Positions 34,429 to 41,705 of a DNA stretch of 64,000 bases are shown in pieces. A model generated the notes under the pieces. It saw nothing but the letters and a program-made list of their open reading frames with translations. It was not told where the DNA came from and made no database searches. Source of the stretch: Modicisalibacter radicis (lineage in GTDB: Bacteria; Pseudomonadota; Gammaproteobacteria; Pseudomonadales; Halomonadaceae); assembly GCF_900961225.1 (NCBI RefSeq), contig NZ_CAAHFN010000109.1:1-64000 (forward strand), written 5' to 3'. How positions within the stretch are numbered: position 1 is the first letter of the stretch; the number at the start of each line of letters is the position of its first letter. A program made the position numbers and the translations under genes.

Positions 34429-36144
34429 TCAGGCCCGCGAACGGCGGCGAATCGGCGCGTCATCGCTGTTGCGACGACGTGCCGGACGCTCCGAGCGCTC
34501 CGGTCCACCCTGATCCTCGGCGATCTCCAGCGCCTGGCCGGCGACCCGGGCACGCGCCATCTTGGCGAGGATCGATGTCGGCAGCGAACTGGGCAGCTCG
34601 ACCACCGAGAAGGCGTTGCGGATATCGATGCGCCCGATACGCGCGCCCTCGATGCCCCCTTCGTTGGCCAGCGCGCCGACCAGTTGGCCCGGCTTGACGC
34701 CGTCCTTGTGGCCCACCGAGACGCGGTAGCGAGTCATGCCCTCGCTGGGACCGCTGTCACGGCGACGCGGCGGCTTGCCATCGCGGGGCGCGCTGTCGCG
34801 CTCGCCACGTGCACCCGGCTTGGGCAGGCGACCGATGGGCGCCTCGTCGGCACGCGCCATGGCGGCGAAGGCACAGGCCAGTTCGACCGGGTCCTGGCCC
34901 TCTTCGATCAGCCGCTCGATCAGGCTGCGCTGCTCTTCGGCGCCGGCGGTCAAGGTGCCGACGACACGCTCGCGGAAGCGCTCGTCACGATGGGCGCGGA
35001 TCGCCGCTTCGTCGGGCAGCTGGGTATCGGTCAGGGTCTGGCCGGTGGCCTGCTCCAGCCAGCGCACCTTGCGGGTCTCGCGAACGCCGGCGAAGGTGAT
35101 CGCCACGCCCGAGCGCCCGGCACGGCCTGTACGCCCGATGCGGTGCGTGTAGGCCTCGCTGTCCTGCGGCAGGTCGTAGTTGATGATATGGGTAATACGC
35201 GGCACGTCGAGGCCGCGAGCAGCCACGTCGGTCGCCACCAGCACGTCGATCTTACCGCGCTTGAGGCGCGTCACGGTGCGCTCGCGCAGGCTCTGGTCCA
35301 GATCGCCCGACAGCGCCGCGGCGTTGATGCCGCGCAGGGTGAGCTGCTCGACCAGGGTGGTACAGGCGGCACGAGTGCGCACGAAGACGATCGCCGCATC
35401 CACCGGCTCGACTTCGAGGATTCGCGACAGTGCTTCCAGCTTCGCACCGCCGTCGACGCGCACCAGGCGCTGGTCGATGCTCGCCGCGGTGTCGGCCCTG
35501 GACTCGATGGCGACCTTGACCGGATCGACCAGGTAACGGTTGACGATGCGCTCGATCTCGGCCGGCAGCGTCGCGGAGAAGAACACCCGCTGGGCGTCCT
35601 TGGGGGTATCGGCGACCACGCGCTTGACGTCGTCGATGAAGCCCATGCGCAGCATTTCGTCGGCTTCGTCGAGGATCAGCGCCGACAGGCCGTCCAGCTT
35701 GAGGCTGCCGCGATCGAGATGATCGATCACCCGGCCGGGCGTACCGACGATCACCTGCGCGCCGCGGCGCAGCGCGCCGAGCTGCTCGCGATATTCCTGG
35801 CCGCCACACAGGCTGGCCACTTCCAGGCCCTTGAGGTTCTGGCCGTACTTGGTGAACGACACGGCGACCTGCTGGGCCAGCTCACGGGTGGGCGCCAGCA
35901 CCAGCACCTGCGGCTCACGGCGGGTCAATTCGAGTTTGGACAGCACCGGCAGCGCGAACGCCGCGGTCTTGCCGGTACCGGTCTGGGCCTGGCCCAGCAT
36001 GTCACGGCCTTCCAGCAGCGCAGGAATGGTCTGCGCCTGGATCGGCGAGGGATTCTGATAACCCAGGGTTTCCAGGGCGGAAAGCACAGCAGGCAGCAGT
36101 GCCAGGTCGCCGAAGCTCGGCGAGGCGACAGAAGTCGAGGTCAT
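34429..36144 (-). CDS. deaD: DEAD-box ATP-dependent RNA helicase (DeaD/CsdA type)
   Basis: A 571-residue helicase. Core motifs: Q motif (about residue 18-33), AQTGTGKT (about 53-60), PTRELA, TPGRVID, DEAD within LDEADEM, SAT, and HRIGRTGR. After the RecA-like pair a C-terminal DbpA-type RNA-binding domain (YRVSVGHKDGVKPGQLVGAL, about 455-474) and a basic arginine-rich tail follow. Such proteins act in cold-shock ribosome assembly and mRNA decay. The start at 36144 (MTSTSV) follows AAGGTGTG; 72 extra upstream codons lack family character. A 425-base leader lies upstream, in line with the long 5' UTRs of csdA genes. Confidence 0.93.
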   Translation of the reverse strand: MTSTSVASPSFGDLALLPAVLSALETLGYQNPSPIQAQTIPALLEGRDMLGQAQTGTGKTAAFALPVLSKLELTRREPQVLVLAPTRELAQQVAVSFTKYGQNLKGLEVASLCGGQEYREQLGALRRGAQVIVGTPGRVIDHLDRGSLKLDGLSALILDEADEMLRMGFIDDVKRVVADTPKDAQRVFFSATLPAEIERIVNRYLVDPVKVAIESRADTAASIDQRLVRVDGGAKLEALSRILEVEPVDAAIVFVRTRAACTTLVEQLTLRGINAAALSGDLDQSLRERTVTRLKRGKIDVLVATDVAARGLDVPRITHIINYDLPQDSEAYTHRIGRTGRAGRSGVAITFAGVRETRKVRWLEQATGQTLTDTQLPDEAAIRAHRDERFRERVVGTLTAGAEEQRSLIERLIEEGQDPVELACAFAAMARADEAPIGRLPKPGARGERDSAPRDGKPPRRRDSGPSEGMTRYRVSVGHKDGVKPGQLVGALANEGGIEGARIGRIDIRNAFSVVELPSSLPTSILAKMARARVAGQALEIAEDQGGPERSERPARRRNSDDAPIRRRSRA

Positions 36145-36569
36145 ATCACACCTTGAGTGGCCGGCAGTCACCGGCGGGAAATTGTCGTGGCACCGCGTCG
36201 TTTGCGCGTTGCCGAAGCAATCGCTTGGCAACGTGACGGGGTACCGGGTCGCACCTGCATCCTGTCCGCTTCTATGCGTCACCGCGGAATGCGGAAACGG
36301 ACGAACAGTGTGGCGACCTTGCACGCCGGAGCCGAGTCGGCAACTGTGGCGTTCCATCAATGCACCTGGCGCTTCACGTCAGCCGCTCGTAACGAGTCGA
36401 ACTGTGCGCCTTGCGAGAGAAACGTCCCCTGCCCGTTGGCAGTCGATGGGGGCGAATCAGCTGGATGGTGGGGTCAACACATGCGAGGAGCGGGCATGCT
36501 ACCATCGTCGAGGGAGCTTGCCTAGCCTCTTTTCCATTCGCCGCCTAACAATCCGACCGGGAGAGATCG
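36145..36569. other. 425-base divergent intergenic region deaD/UPF0178
   Basis: No supported gene. It must hold divergent promoters for the helicase gene (minus) and the UPF0178 gene (plus). The part next to deaD may be a long 5' leader as known for csdA in E. coli (inference). I found no clear -35/-10 pair. Confidence 0.45.
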
Positions 36570-37019
36570 ATGCCCAGCCTGTGGGTCGATGCCGATGCCT
36601 GCCCGCGCGCCGCGCGGGACATTCTGATCCGCGCCGCCGAGCGCACCCGGACCAGCGCCTGGTTCGTCGCCAACCATCAGGTGCCATTGCCGCCCTCGCG
36701 CTGGGTCAAGCCGCTGGCGGTGGCCAGCGGCTTCGACGCCGCCGACAACGAGATCGTCCGGCGCATCGAACGCGGCGACCTGCTGATCACCGCCGACCTG
36801 CCGCTCGCCCTGGAAGCGATCGACAAGGGCGCCGAGGTCATGACCAACCGTGGCGAAGCGCTGACCCCGGACAATATCCGTGCCCGAGTGCAGATGCGCG
36901 ACTTCATGGAGACTCTGCGCGCCAGCGGCGAGCACACCGGTGGCCCCGGCGGCTATGGCGATGTCGAACGCCGCGAGTTCGCCAACGCCCTGGATCGCTG
37001 GCTGGCCAGAAATCGCTAA
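36570..37019 (+). CDS. UPF0178 family protein (YaiI/YqxD-like)
   Basis: A 149-residue protein of the DUF188 family with a PIN-like fold. The signature WVDADACPRAARDILIRAAE is at residues 5-24, LLITADLPLA near 74 supplies another conserved acidic residue, and GGPGGYGDVERREFANALD ends the chain. The biochemical role is unknown, although the acidic residues resemble those of PIN nucleases. Its last 116 coding bases are duplicated just downstream (37064-37179). Confidence 0.92.
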   Translation: MPSLWVDADACPRAARDILIRAAERTRTSAWFVANHQVPLPPSRWVKPLAVASGFDAADNEIVRRIERGDLLITADLPLALEAIDKGAEVMTNRGEALTPDNIRARVQMRDFMETLRASGEHTGGPGGYGDVERREFANALDRWLARNR

Positions 37020-37063
37020 TCTCGCGGCAGCGCCCGCGTGCAGATGCGGCTATCCAAGATTTG

Positions 37064-37179
37064 CATGGAGACTCTGCGCGCCAGCGGCGAGCACACCGGC
37101 GGCCCCGGCGGCTATGGCGATGTCGAACGCCGCGAGTTCGCCAACGCCCTGGATCGCTGGCTGGCCAGAAATCGCTAAT
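37064..37179 (+). pseudogene. tandem partial duplicate of the UPF0178 gene 3' end
   Basis: CATGGAGACTCTGCGCGCCA through the stop and the base after it repeats 36905-37020 with a single visible substitution. A shorter match (GTGCAGATGCG) just before it shows that the duplication began slightly earlier, with a small insertion. It has no start of its own and would encode only the final 38 residues. Confidence 0.9.
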
Positions 37180-37191
37180 TTCGGACTTCGT

Positions 37192-37354
37192 GCGCCAGGT
37201 CCGGGGCGCTGTGAAGAGCGGCTTCGGGCTTCGAGCGCCAGGTTCGGGGCGCTGTGAAGAGCGGCTTCGGGCTTCGGGCTTCGGGCTTCGGGCTTCGGGC
37301 TTCGGGCTTCGGGCTTCGGGCTTCGGGCTTCGGGCTTCGGGCTTCGGGCTTCGG
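37192..37354. repeat. 42-base duplication leading into a 13-copy heptamer array (GGCTTCG)
   Basis: A unit GCGCCAGGTnCGGGGCGCTG plus GAAGAGCGGCTTCGGGCTTCG occurs twice (about 37192-37233 and 37235 onward). The second runs into 13 perfect copies of the heptamer GGCTTCG at 37263-37354. Perfect copies imply recent or ongoing slippage. It lies between the convergent UPF0178 and SLC13 genes. Confidence 0.93.
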
Positions 37355-37363
37355 CAGCATTTC

Positions 37364-37388
37364 GCTCGTAGCTCGTAGCTCGTAGCTC
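37364..37388. repeat. heptamer array GCTCGTA, 3.6 copies
   Basis: A short array directly after the GGCTTCG array, ending 4 bases before the SLC13 stop codon. The same heptamer makes up the longer array at 48549-48616. Confidence 0.9.
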
Positions 37389-37392
37389 GCGC

Positions 37393-39159
37393 CTAAAACC
37401 CCCACACCAGCGGTATCAAACCGACGGCGGTGATACCGACGATCAGGCTCAACGGCGCGCCGAGGCGCAGGTAGTCGCTGAAGCGGTAGCCACCCGGGCC
37501 GAGCACCATCAGGTTGGTCTGGTAGCCCAGCGGGGTCATGAAGCTGGCCGATGCGGCGAACATGATGGCGATGACGAACGGCATGAAATCGACTCCCAAC
37601 TGGTCGGCGACCGAGACGGCGACCGGGAACATCAACACCGCCGCGGCGTTGTTGGTGATCAACTCGGTGAACAGCACTGTCATAGCATAGACCAACGCCA
37701 GCGCCAGCCACGGCGAAGGCCCTTCCATGAACAGCAGCCACTGGGCGATCTGCGTTGCCGCGCCGGTCTTGCTCATCGCCGCGCCCAGGGCGAACGAGGC
37801 GGCGATGACGATGAGCACCGAGAGATCGACGTAACGGCGCGCCTTGCTGGCCGTCACGCAGCGCGTCATCAACATCGCCCCGGCGGCGAGCAACGCCGCT
37901 TCGAGAATGTTCAGAAACCCGCTGGCGCTGGCCACGACCAGCAAGCCGAGGATGCCCAGCGCCAGGGGGGCCTTACGGAAATCGGGCGGTGTGGAGTCAC
38001 GGAGCGCGCTGACCAGCAGGAAGTCCTTGCGGTAGCGGTACTGGGGCACGAACTCCTGCGAGGCTTCCAGCAGCAGGGTGTCGCCGATCTGCAGACGGAT
38101 TTCGCCCAGCTTGCCCGGCAGGCGCTTGCCGTGGCGGGAGATCGACAGGATCACCGCCTGGTAGCGCGAACGGAAGCGCGATTCGCGCACGGTCTGGTTG
38201 AGCCCGCCGAAGTCGGGGCCGATCACGGCCTCCACCAGGCAGCGGTGATGATTGGCGATATCCAGCTTGTGCACGTCGCCGCCGGCGGGCTTCAGGCCGT
38301 GGATGCGCCGCAGCTCGCGGGCGCATTCGGGCGCGCCGATGAACACCAGTGTGTCGCCGGCCTGCAGCTGCGTGTCGGGCGGCACGGCGGTCATCAACCG
38401 GTCGTCGCGCTCGATGTCCGCCAGGTAGCCGTGGGTCAGGCTGCGCAGGCCGGCGTCGCGAATCGTCTTGCCGACCAGCGGCCCGCCGGCGGTGACGAGC
38501 ACTTCGACGGAGTACTCGCGCGCCTGTTCGAGCTGCTCCAGGGCGCCCTGCCGGTCGGGCAGCAGGCGGGCCGCCAGCGCGTAGATGAAGCCGCCGGCGA
38601 TGACCAGCAGCGGCACGCCCACCCAGGCCAGTTCGAACATCTGCAGGGACACGTCCTGCTCGCTCTGCAGCAGGCCGTCGACCACCAGGTTGGTACTGGT
38701 GCCGATCAGCGTGCAGGTGCCGCCGAGGATCGCCGCGTAGCTCAGCGGCAACAGCAGCTTGGAGGGCGGCAAGCCGAGCCGCGCGGCCCACTCCTGAATG
38801 GCGGGAATGAACATTGCCACGACGGTGGTGTTGTTCATGAAGGCGCTGAGCCCCGAGGCGGGCAGCAGTACGCGCAGTTGCGCCTGACGTAGCCGCTTCG
38901 GCTGGCCGAGCAGCGCATGGGCGATCCACTGGATCGCGCCGGTCTCCTTCAGGCCGGCGGCGACCACGTAGAGCGTGGCGATGGTCATCACGCCGGGGTT
39001 GGAGAAACCCGCCAGTGCCTCGCCCGGCGAAAGAATGCCCGCCACCACCAGGAACGTCAGCGCTGCCATGAGGATGACATCGGGGGCGATGCGGGTCAGG
39101 GCGAGTGCGCTGAGCACGGCGACTATCAGCGCCAGGGTGGTGATTGCCGGGAGTGTCAT
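37393..39159 (-). CDS. SLC13-type permease with two TrkA-C (RCK_C) domains
   Basis: A 588-residue inner-membrane protein. Two halves of an ion-transporter (ArsB/NhaD/DASS-like) membrane domain are separated by two cytoplasmic TrkA-C domains (about residues 210-375, VLVTAGGPLVGKTIRDAGL and VEAVIGPDFGGLNQTVRES). Family motifs are FMNNTTVVAMFIP with TSTNLVV in the first half and ELITNNAAAVLMFP with the hairpin segment PLGYQTNLMV in the second. Related proteins carry sulfate, dicarboxylates or other anions; the substrate cannot be decided here. Monocistronic, with heptamer arrays right after its stop. Confidence 0.9.
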   Translation of the reverse strand: MTLPAITTLALIVAVLSALALTRIAPDVILMAALTFLVVAGILSPGEALAGFSNPGVMTIATLYVVAAGLKETGAIQWIAHALLGQPKRLRQAQLRVLLPASGLSAFMNNTTVVAMFIPAIQEWAARLGLPPSKLLLPLSYAAILGGTCTLIGTSTNLVVDGLLQSEQDVSLQMFELAWVGVPLLVIAGGFIYALAARLLPDRQGALEQLEQAREYSVEVLVTAGGPLVGKTIRDAGLRSLTHGYLADIERDDRLMTAVPPDTQLQAGDTLVFIGAPECARELRRIHGLKPAGGDVHKLDIANHHRCLVEAVIGPDFGGLNQTVRESRFRSRYQAVILSISRHGKRLPGKLGEIRLQIGDTLLLEASQEFVPQYRYRKDFLLVSALRDSTPPDFRKAPLALGILGLLVVASASGFLNILEAALLAAGAMLMTRCVTASKARRYVDLSVLIVIAASFALGAAMSKTGAATQIAQWLLFMEGPSPWLALALVYAMTVLFTELITNNAAAVLMFPVAVSVADQLGVDFMPFVIAIMFAASASFMTPLGYQTNLMVLGPGGYRFSDYLRLGAPLSLIVGITAVGLIPLVWGF

Positions 39160-39408
39160 TCGCTACGGATCGTTTGCACAAGCATGGTCGCAGAGAGTCG
39201 TGTGAGTGCAATAGCCAGCGTGAAAAGAGGTCACGACAGAATCACTCCGCGGGACCGCACACTTTAGGTTTGCATCGGGCGGCTTCCCGAGCCCCCTGCA
39301 AGCAGAATTCGTCGCTATTCCCGTTAGCTATTGATGAGAGGCAGCGAGGCATGATTCTCAGCGGGCATGCCGGGGCTCATTCTATGCGTGCACCCTGAAG
39401 GGCGCAAA
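39160..39408. other. intergenic region upstream of the SLC13 gene
   Basis: Promoter region for the SLC13 permease, 331 bases with the glyA terminator included. No gene, repeat or clear promoter boxes recognised. Confidence 0.4.
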
Positions 39409-39442
39409 ATAAAACGAGGCGTCACTTGGCGACGCCTCGTTT
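39409..39442 (-). terminator. rho-independent terminator of glyA
   Basis: Stem AAACGAGGCGTC paired with GACGCCTCGTTT with a short loop, followed on the minus strand by TTTTATTTTG. It lies 49 bases past the glyA stop. Confidence 0.9.
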
Positions 39443-39490
39443 GGCTGCGGGTAAAACGCGGCTGATCAGTCACCAGCCATCAGGCGTGGC

Positions 39491-40759
39491 TCAGCCCTGG
39501 CGATACACCGGCAGGCGCGCGCAGACGGCTTCGACCTTGGCCTTGACCTCGCTCTCGGCGACGCTGGAGTCGCCCTCGCCCATGGCGTCGAGGATGTCGC
39601 AGATCCAGCCGGCCAGGTCGCGACACTCGCTCTCGCCGAAGCCGCGGGTGGTCACCGCCGGGGTGCCGATGCGCAGGCCGGAAGTCACGAACGGGCTCTG
39701 CGGATCGCCGGGCACGGCGTTCTTGTTGACGGTGATATGCGCGCGGCCCAGGGCGGCGTCGGCGTCCTTGCCGGTCAGGCCCTGCTTGACCAGCGAGAGC
39801 AGGAACAGGTGATCCTCGGTGCCGCCGGAGACCACGTCGAAGCCGCGCTCGAGGAATACCCCGGCCATCGCCTTGGCGTTGACGACTACCTGCTGCTGGT
39901 AGGCCTTGAACTCGGGGTCCATGGCTTCCTTGAAGCAGATCGCCTTGGCGGCGATGACGTGCATCAAGGGGCCGCCCTGGCCGCCCGGGAAGACCGCCGA
40001 CTGCAGCTTCTTCTCGATGTCGGCGTTGTCCTCGGCGGAGAGGATCAAGCCGCCGCGAGGGCCACGCAGGGTCTTGTGGGTGGTGGTGGTGACCACGTGG
40101 GCGTGGGGCAGCGGGCTCGGATACACCCCGGCGGCGACCAACCCGGCGATGTGCGCCATGTCGACCAGCAGGAAGGCGCCCACCTCGTCGGCGATCTCGC
40201 GGAACCTGGCCCAGTCGATGATCTGCGAATAGGCGGAGAAGCCGGCGATGATCATCTTCGGCTGGTGCTCGCGCGCCAGGCTGGCAACCTGGTCATAATC
40301 GATCAGCCCCTTGTCGTCGAGGCCATACTGCACGGCATTGTAGTGCTTGCCCGAGAAGTTGGGCTTGGCGCCGTGGGTCAGGTGGCCGCCGGCGTCGAGG
40401 CTCATGCCCAGCACGGTGTCGCCGGGCTTGACCAGCGCCTGGAACACCGCGCCGTTGGCCTGCGAGCCGGAGTGCGGCTGGACGTTGGCGTAGGTGGCGT
40501 TGAACAGCTGCTTGGCGTAGTCGATGGCCAGCTGCTCGACCACGTCGACGTGCTCGCAGCCGCCGTAATAGCGCTTGCCGGGATAGCCTTCCGCGTACTT
40601 GTTGGTCAGCTGCGTGCCCTGGGCCTGCATGACGCGCGGGCTGGCGTAGTTCTCGGAGGCGATCAGCTCGATGTGCGCCTCCTGACGGGCGACCTCGTTG
40701 CACATCGCATCCCACAGCGCGTCGTCGAATCCGGCAACCTGCATATCACGGGTGAACAT
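39491..40759 (-). CDS. glyA: serine hydroxymethyltransferase
   Basis: A 422-residue PLP enzyme (EC 2.1.2.1) that interconverts serine and glycine with tetrahydrofolate, cytoplasmic. Conserved segments: IELIASENYAS (31-41), NKYAEGYPGKRYYGG (53-67), VDMAHIAGLVAAGVYPSP (199-216) and the PLP lysine K229 in TTTTHKTLRGPRGG. The start MFTRDMQ (40759) follows GAGGATTA; 35 extra upstream codons are not family-like. Single-gene transcript with its own terminator. Confidence 0.98.
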   Translation of the reverse strand: MFTRDMQVAGFDDALWDAMCNEVARQEAHIELIASENYASPRVMQAQGTQLTNKYAEGYPGKRYYGGCEHVDVVEQLAIDYAKQLFNATYANVQPHSGSQANGAVFQALVKPGDTVLGMSLDAGGHLTHGAKPNFSGKHYNAVQYGLDDKGLIDYDQVASLAREHQPKMIIAGFSAYSQIIDWARFREIADEVGAFLLVDMAHIAGLVAAGVYPSPLPHAHVVTTTTHKTLRGPRGGLILSAEDNADIEKKLQSAVFPGGQGGPLMHVIAAKAICFKEAMDPEFKAYQQQVVVNAKAMAGVFLERGFDVVSGGTEDHLFLLSLVKQGLTGKDADAALGRAHITVNKNAVPGDPQSPFVTSGLRIGTPAVTTRGFGESECRDLAGWICDILDAMGEGDSSVAESEVKAKVEAVCARLPVYRQG

Positions 40760-41073
40760 CGGCGATAATCCTCGGCTCAAAGCGAAAAAATCAGGCGCCA
40801 TGATACCCCAGGGCCGCGGGCCTTTCACATGAAAGCCGGTCAAGCCGACCCGAGAATTTCTCACCTTGGGTTTAGTCAGGCTGAAGGCTTGGAGCTGGGG
40901 CCCTTATGGGAGATTCCTGTGACCGAACCCATCGGGAAACCGGGGCTAATGGAGACATTGGAGCGTCTCGCCCCCTTGATGAGACGCTGGACGATAATGA
41001 TGAAGGGCTACTGCCACCCGACGATATCGAGCGGTAAGTGCGGCCGGCTATCGGGTGGATGCCAACCCCCTCG
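40760..41073. other. 314-base leader/intergenic region upstream of glyA
   Basis: Between the mazF-like stop and glyA, both on the minus strand. It contains the glyA promoter. A small plus-strand frame (40906-41037) is described separately. I cannot fold a known riboswitch here with confidence. Confidence 0.4.
40906..41037 (+). CDS. possible small acidic protein (43 residues)
   Basis: ATG at 40906 opens a 43-codon frame with an acidic C-terminal half (LDETLDDNDEGLLPPDDIER then stop). GGAG and GGGG lie upstream but at a poor distance. No family is recognised. It would be antisense to the glyA leader. It could equally be chance in GC-rich DNA or the tail of a decayed gene. Confidence 0.25.
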   Translation: MGDSCDRTHRETGANGDIGASRPLDETLDDNDEGLLPPDDIER

Positions 41074-41400
41074 CTACTCGAACATTTCCAGTAGCAGTGG
41101 ATGCCATATCGCCTTGTCGATCTCGCCTAGCCGCCCCAGCAAGCGAGCTTTATCGATACAACGCACCTGATCGAGCAGGATGCGGGCACGCTTACCCTGA
41201 AAGGTCAGTTCGGGCCGACAGCCCAATGGTTGGCCCTTGCTGGTGACGGGCGCCACGATAACGCGCGGCAAGGCTGCGTTCATGTCATCGGGCGAGACGA
41301 CCAGCGCGGGCCGGGTCTTGCGTATCTCGCTGCCCAGGGTCGGGTCCAGGTTCACCCAGAAGACATCGCCGCGTCGAACGGATTTCGACCGTTTCACCAT
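41074..41400 (-). CDS. MazF/PemK-type mRNA interferase toxin
   Basis: A 108-residue CcdB/MazF-fold toxin. Family motifs: RRGDVFWVNLDPTLGSEIRK near the N-terminus with the following TRPALVVS, then VAPVTSKG, and ILLDQVRCIDKARL. Such proteins cleave mRNA at short sequences when the antitoxin is lost. The ATG at 41400 overlaps the antitoxin stop (ATGGTGA); a TTG start two codons earlier is possible. It is encoded after its antitoxin, the usual order. Confidence 0.92.
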   Translation of the reverse strand: MVKRSKSVRRGDVFWVNLDPTLGSEIRKTRPALVVSPDDMNAALPRVIVAPVTSKGQPLGCRPELTFQGKRARILLDQVRCIDKARLLGRLGEIDKAIWHPLLLEMFE

Positions 41401-41630
41401 TCCCAATCGTCACTGTCGGCATCGGGGGGCAAGCCCTGCCAGGCGTCGGTATCGCGCTGTTCCTGATAGTCGTCGAACCATCCCTGACGGGCCGGCTTTA
41501 TCGGCTCTATGACGATGCGCCCGTTTTCCTGGCGCAGCTCGATCTCGCCATCGATACCGCACTCATCGAGCAGGAGCGCAGGAATCAGCACACCGCGTGA
41601 ATTGCCTATCTTGCGTAATGTCGTTCTCAT
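41394..41630 (-). CDS. MazE-type (AbrB/SpoVT fold) antitoxin
   Basis: A 78-residue protein. The N-terminal swapped-hairpin DNA-binding domain (TLRKIGNSRGVLIPALLLDE, residues 4-23) is followed by an acidic, tryptophan-containing tail (about 48-78, ending DDWEW) that would wrap the toxin. AGGAG precedes the ATG. A perfect palindrome 21 bases upstream (41652-41670) is a likely autoregulatory operator. Overlaps the toxin gene by 7 bases. Confidence 0.92.
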   Translation of the reverse strand: MRTTLRKIGNSRGVLIPALLLDECGIDGEIELRQENGRIVIEPIKPARQGWFDDYQEQRDTDAWQGLPPDADSDDWEW

Positions 41631-41651
41631 GGTTTCTCCTGGCCGAACCGG

Positions 41652-41670
41652 GTAATAACTATGTTATTAC
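41652..41670 (-). promoter_or_regulatory. palindromic operator of the MazEF-type pair
   Basis: GTAATAAC-TAT-GTTATTAC: two perfect eight-base inverted arms with a three-base centre, in an AT-rich patch immediately upstream of the antitoxin gene. Antitoxins of this fold autoregulate by binding such palindromes; binding here is inferred. Confidence 0.75.
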
Positions 41671-41705
41671 TCTGCAGGCGATTTCGCCAACGCCATTCGC
41701 TCGAA

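Noticed and set aside
36182..37378. A 398-codon plus-strand frame reading into the heptamer array
   Set aside because: It covers the UPF0178 gene in another frame, and the repeat part (LRASGFG units) is only a translation of the array.
37263..37388. Repeat arrays that could suggest a CRISPR
   Set aside because: Pure heptamer tandem repeats without spacers and without cas genes.
40760..41073. Possible glycine or other riboswitch upstream of glyA
   Set aside because: The leader is long enough, but I could not recognise the conserved core of any known riboswitch.
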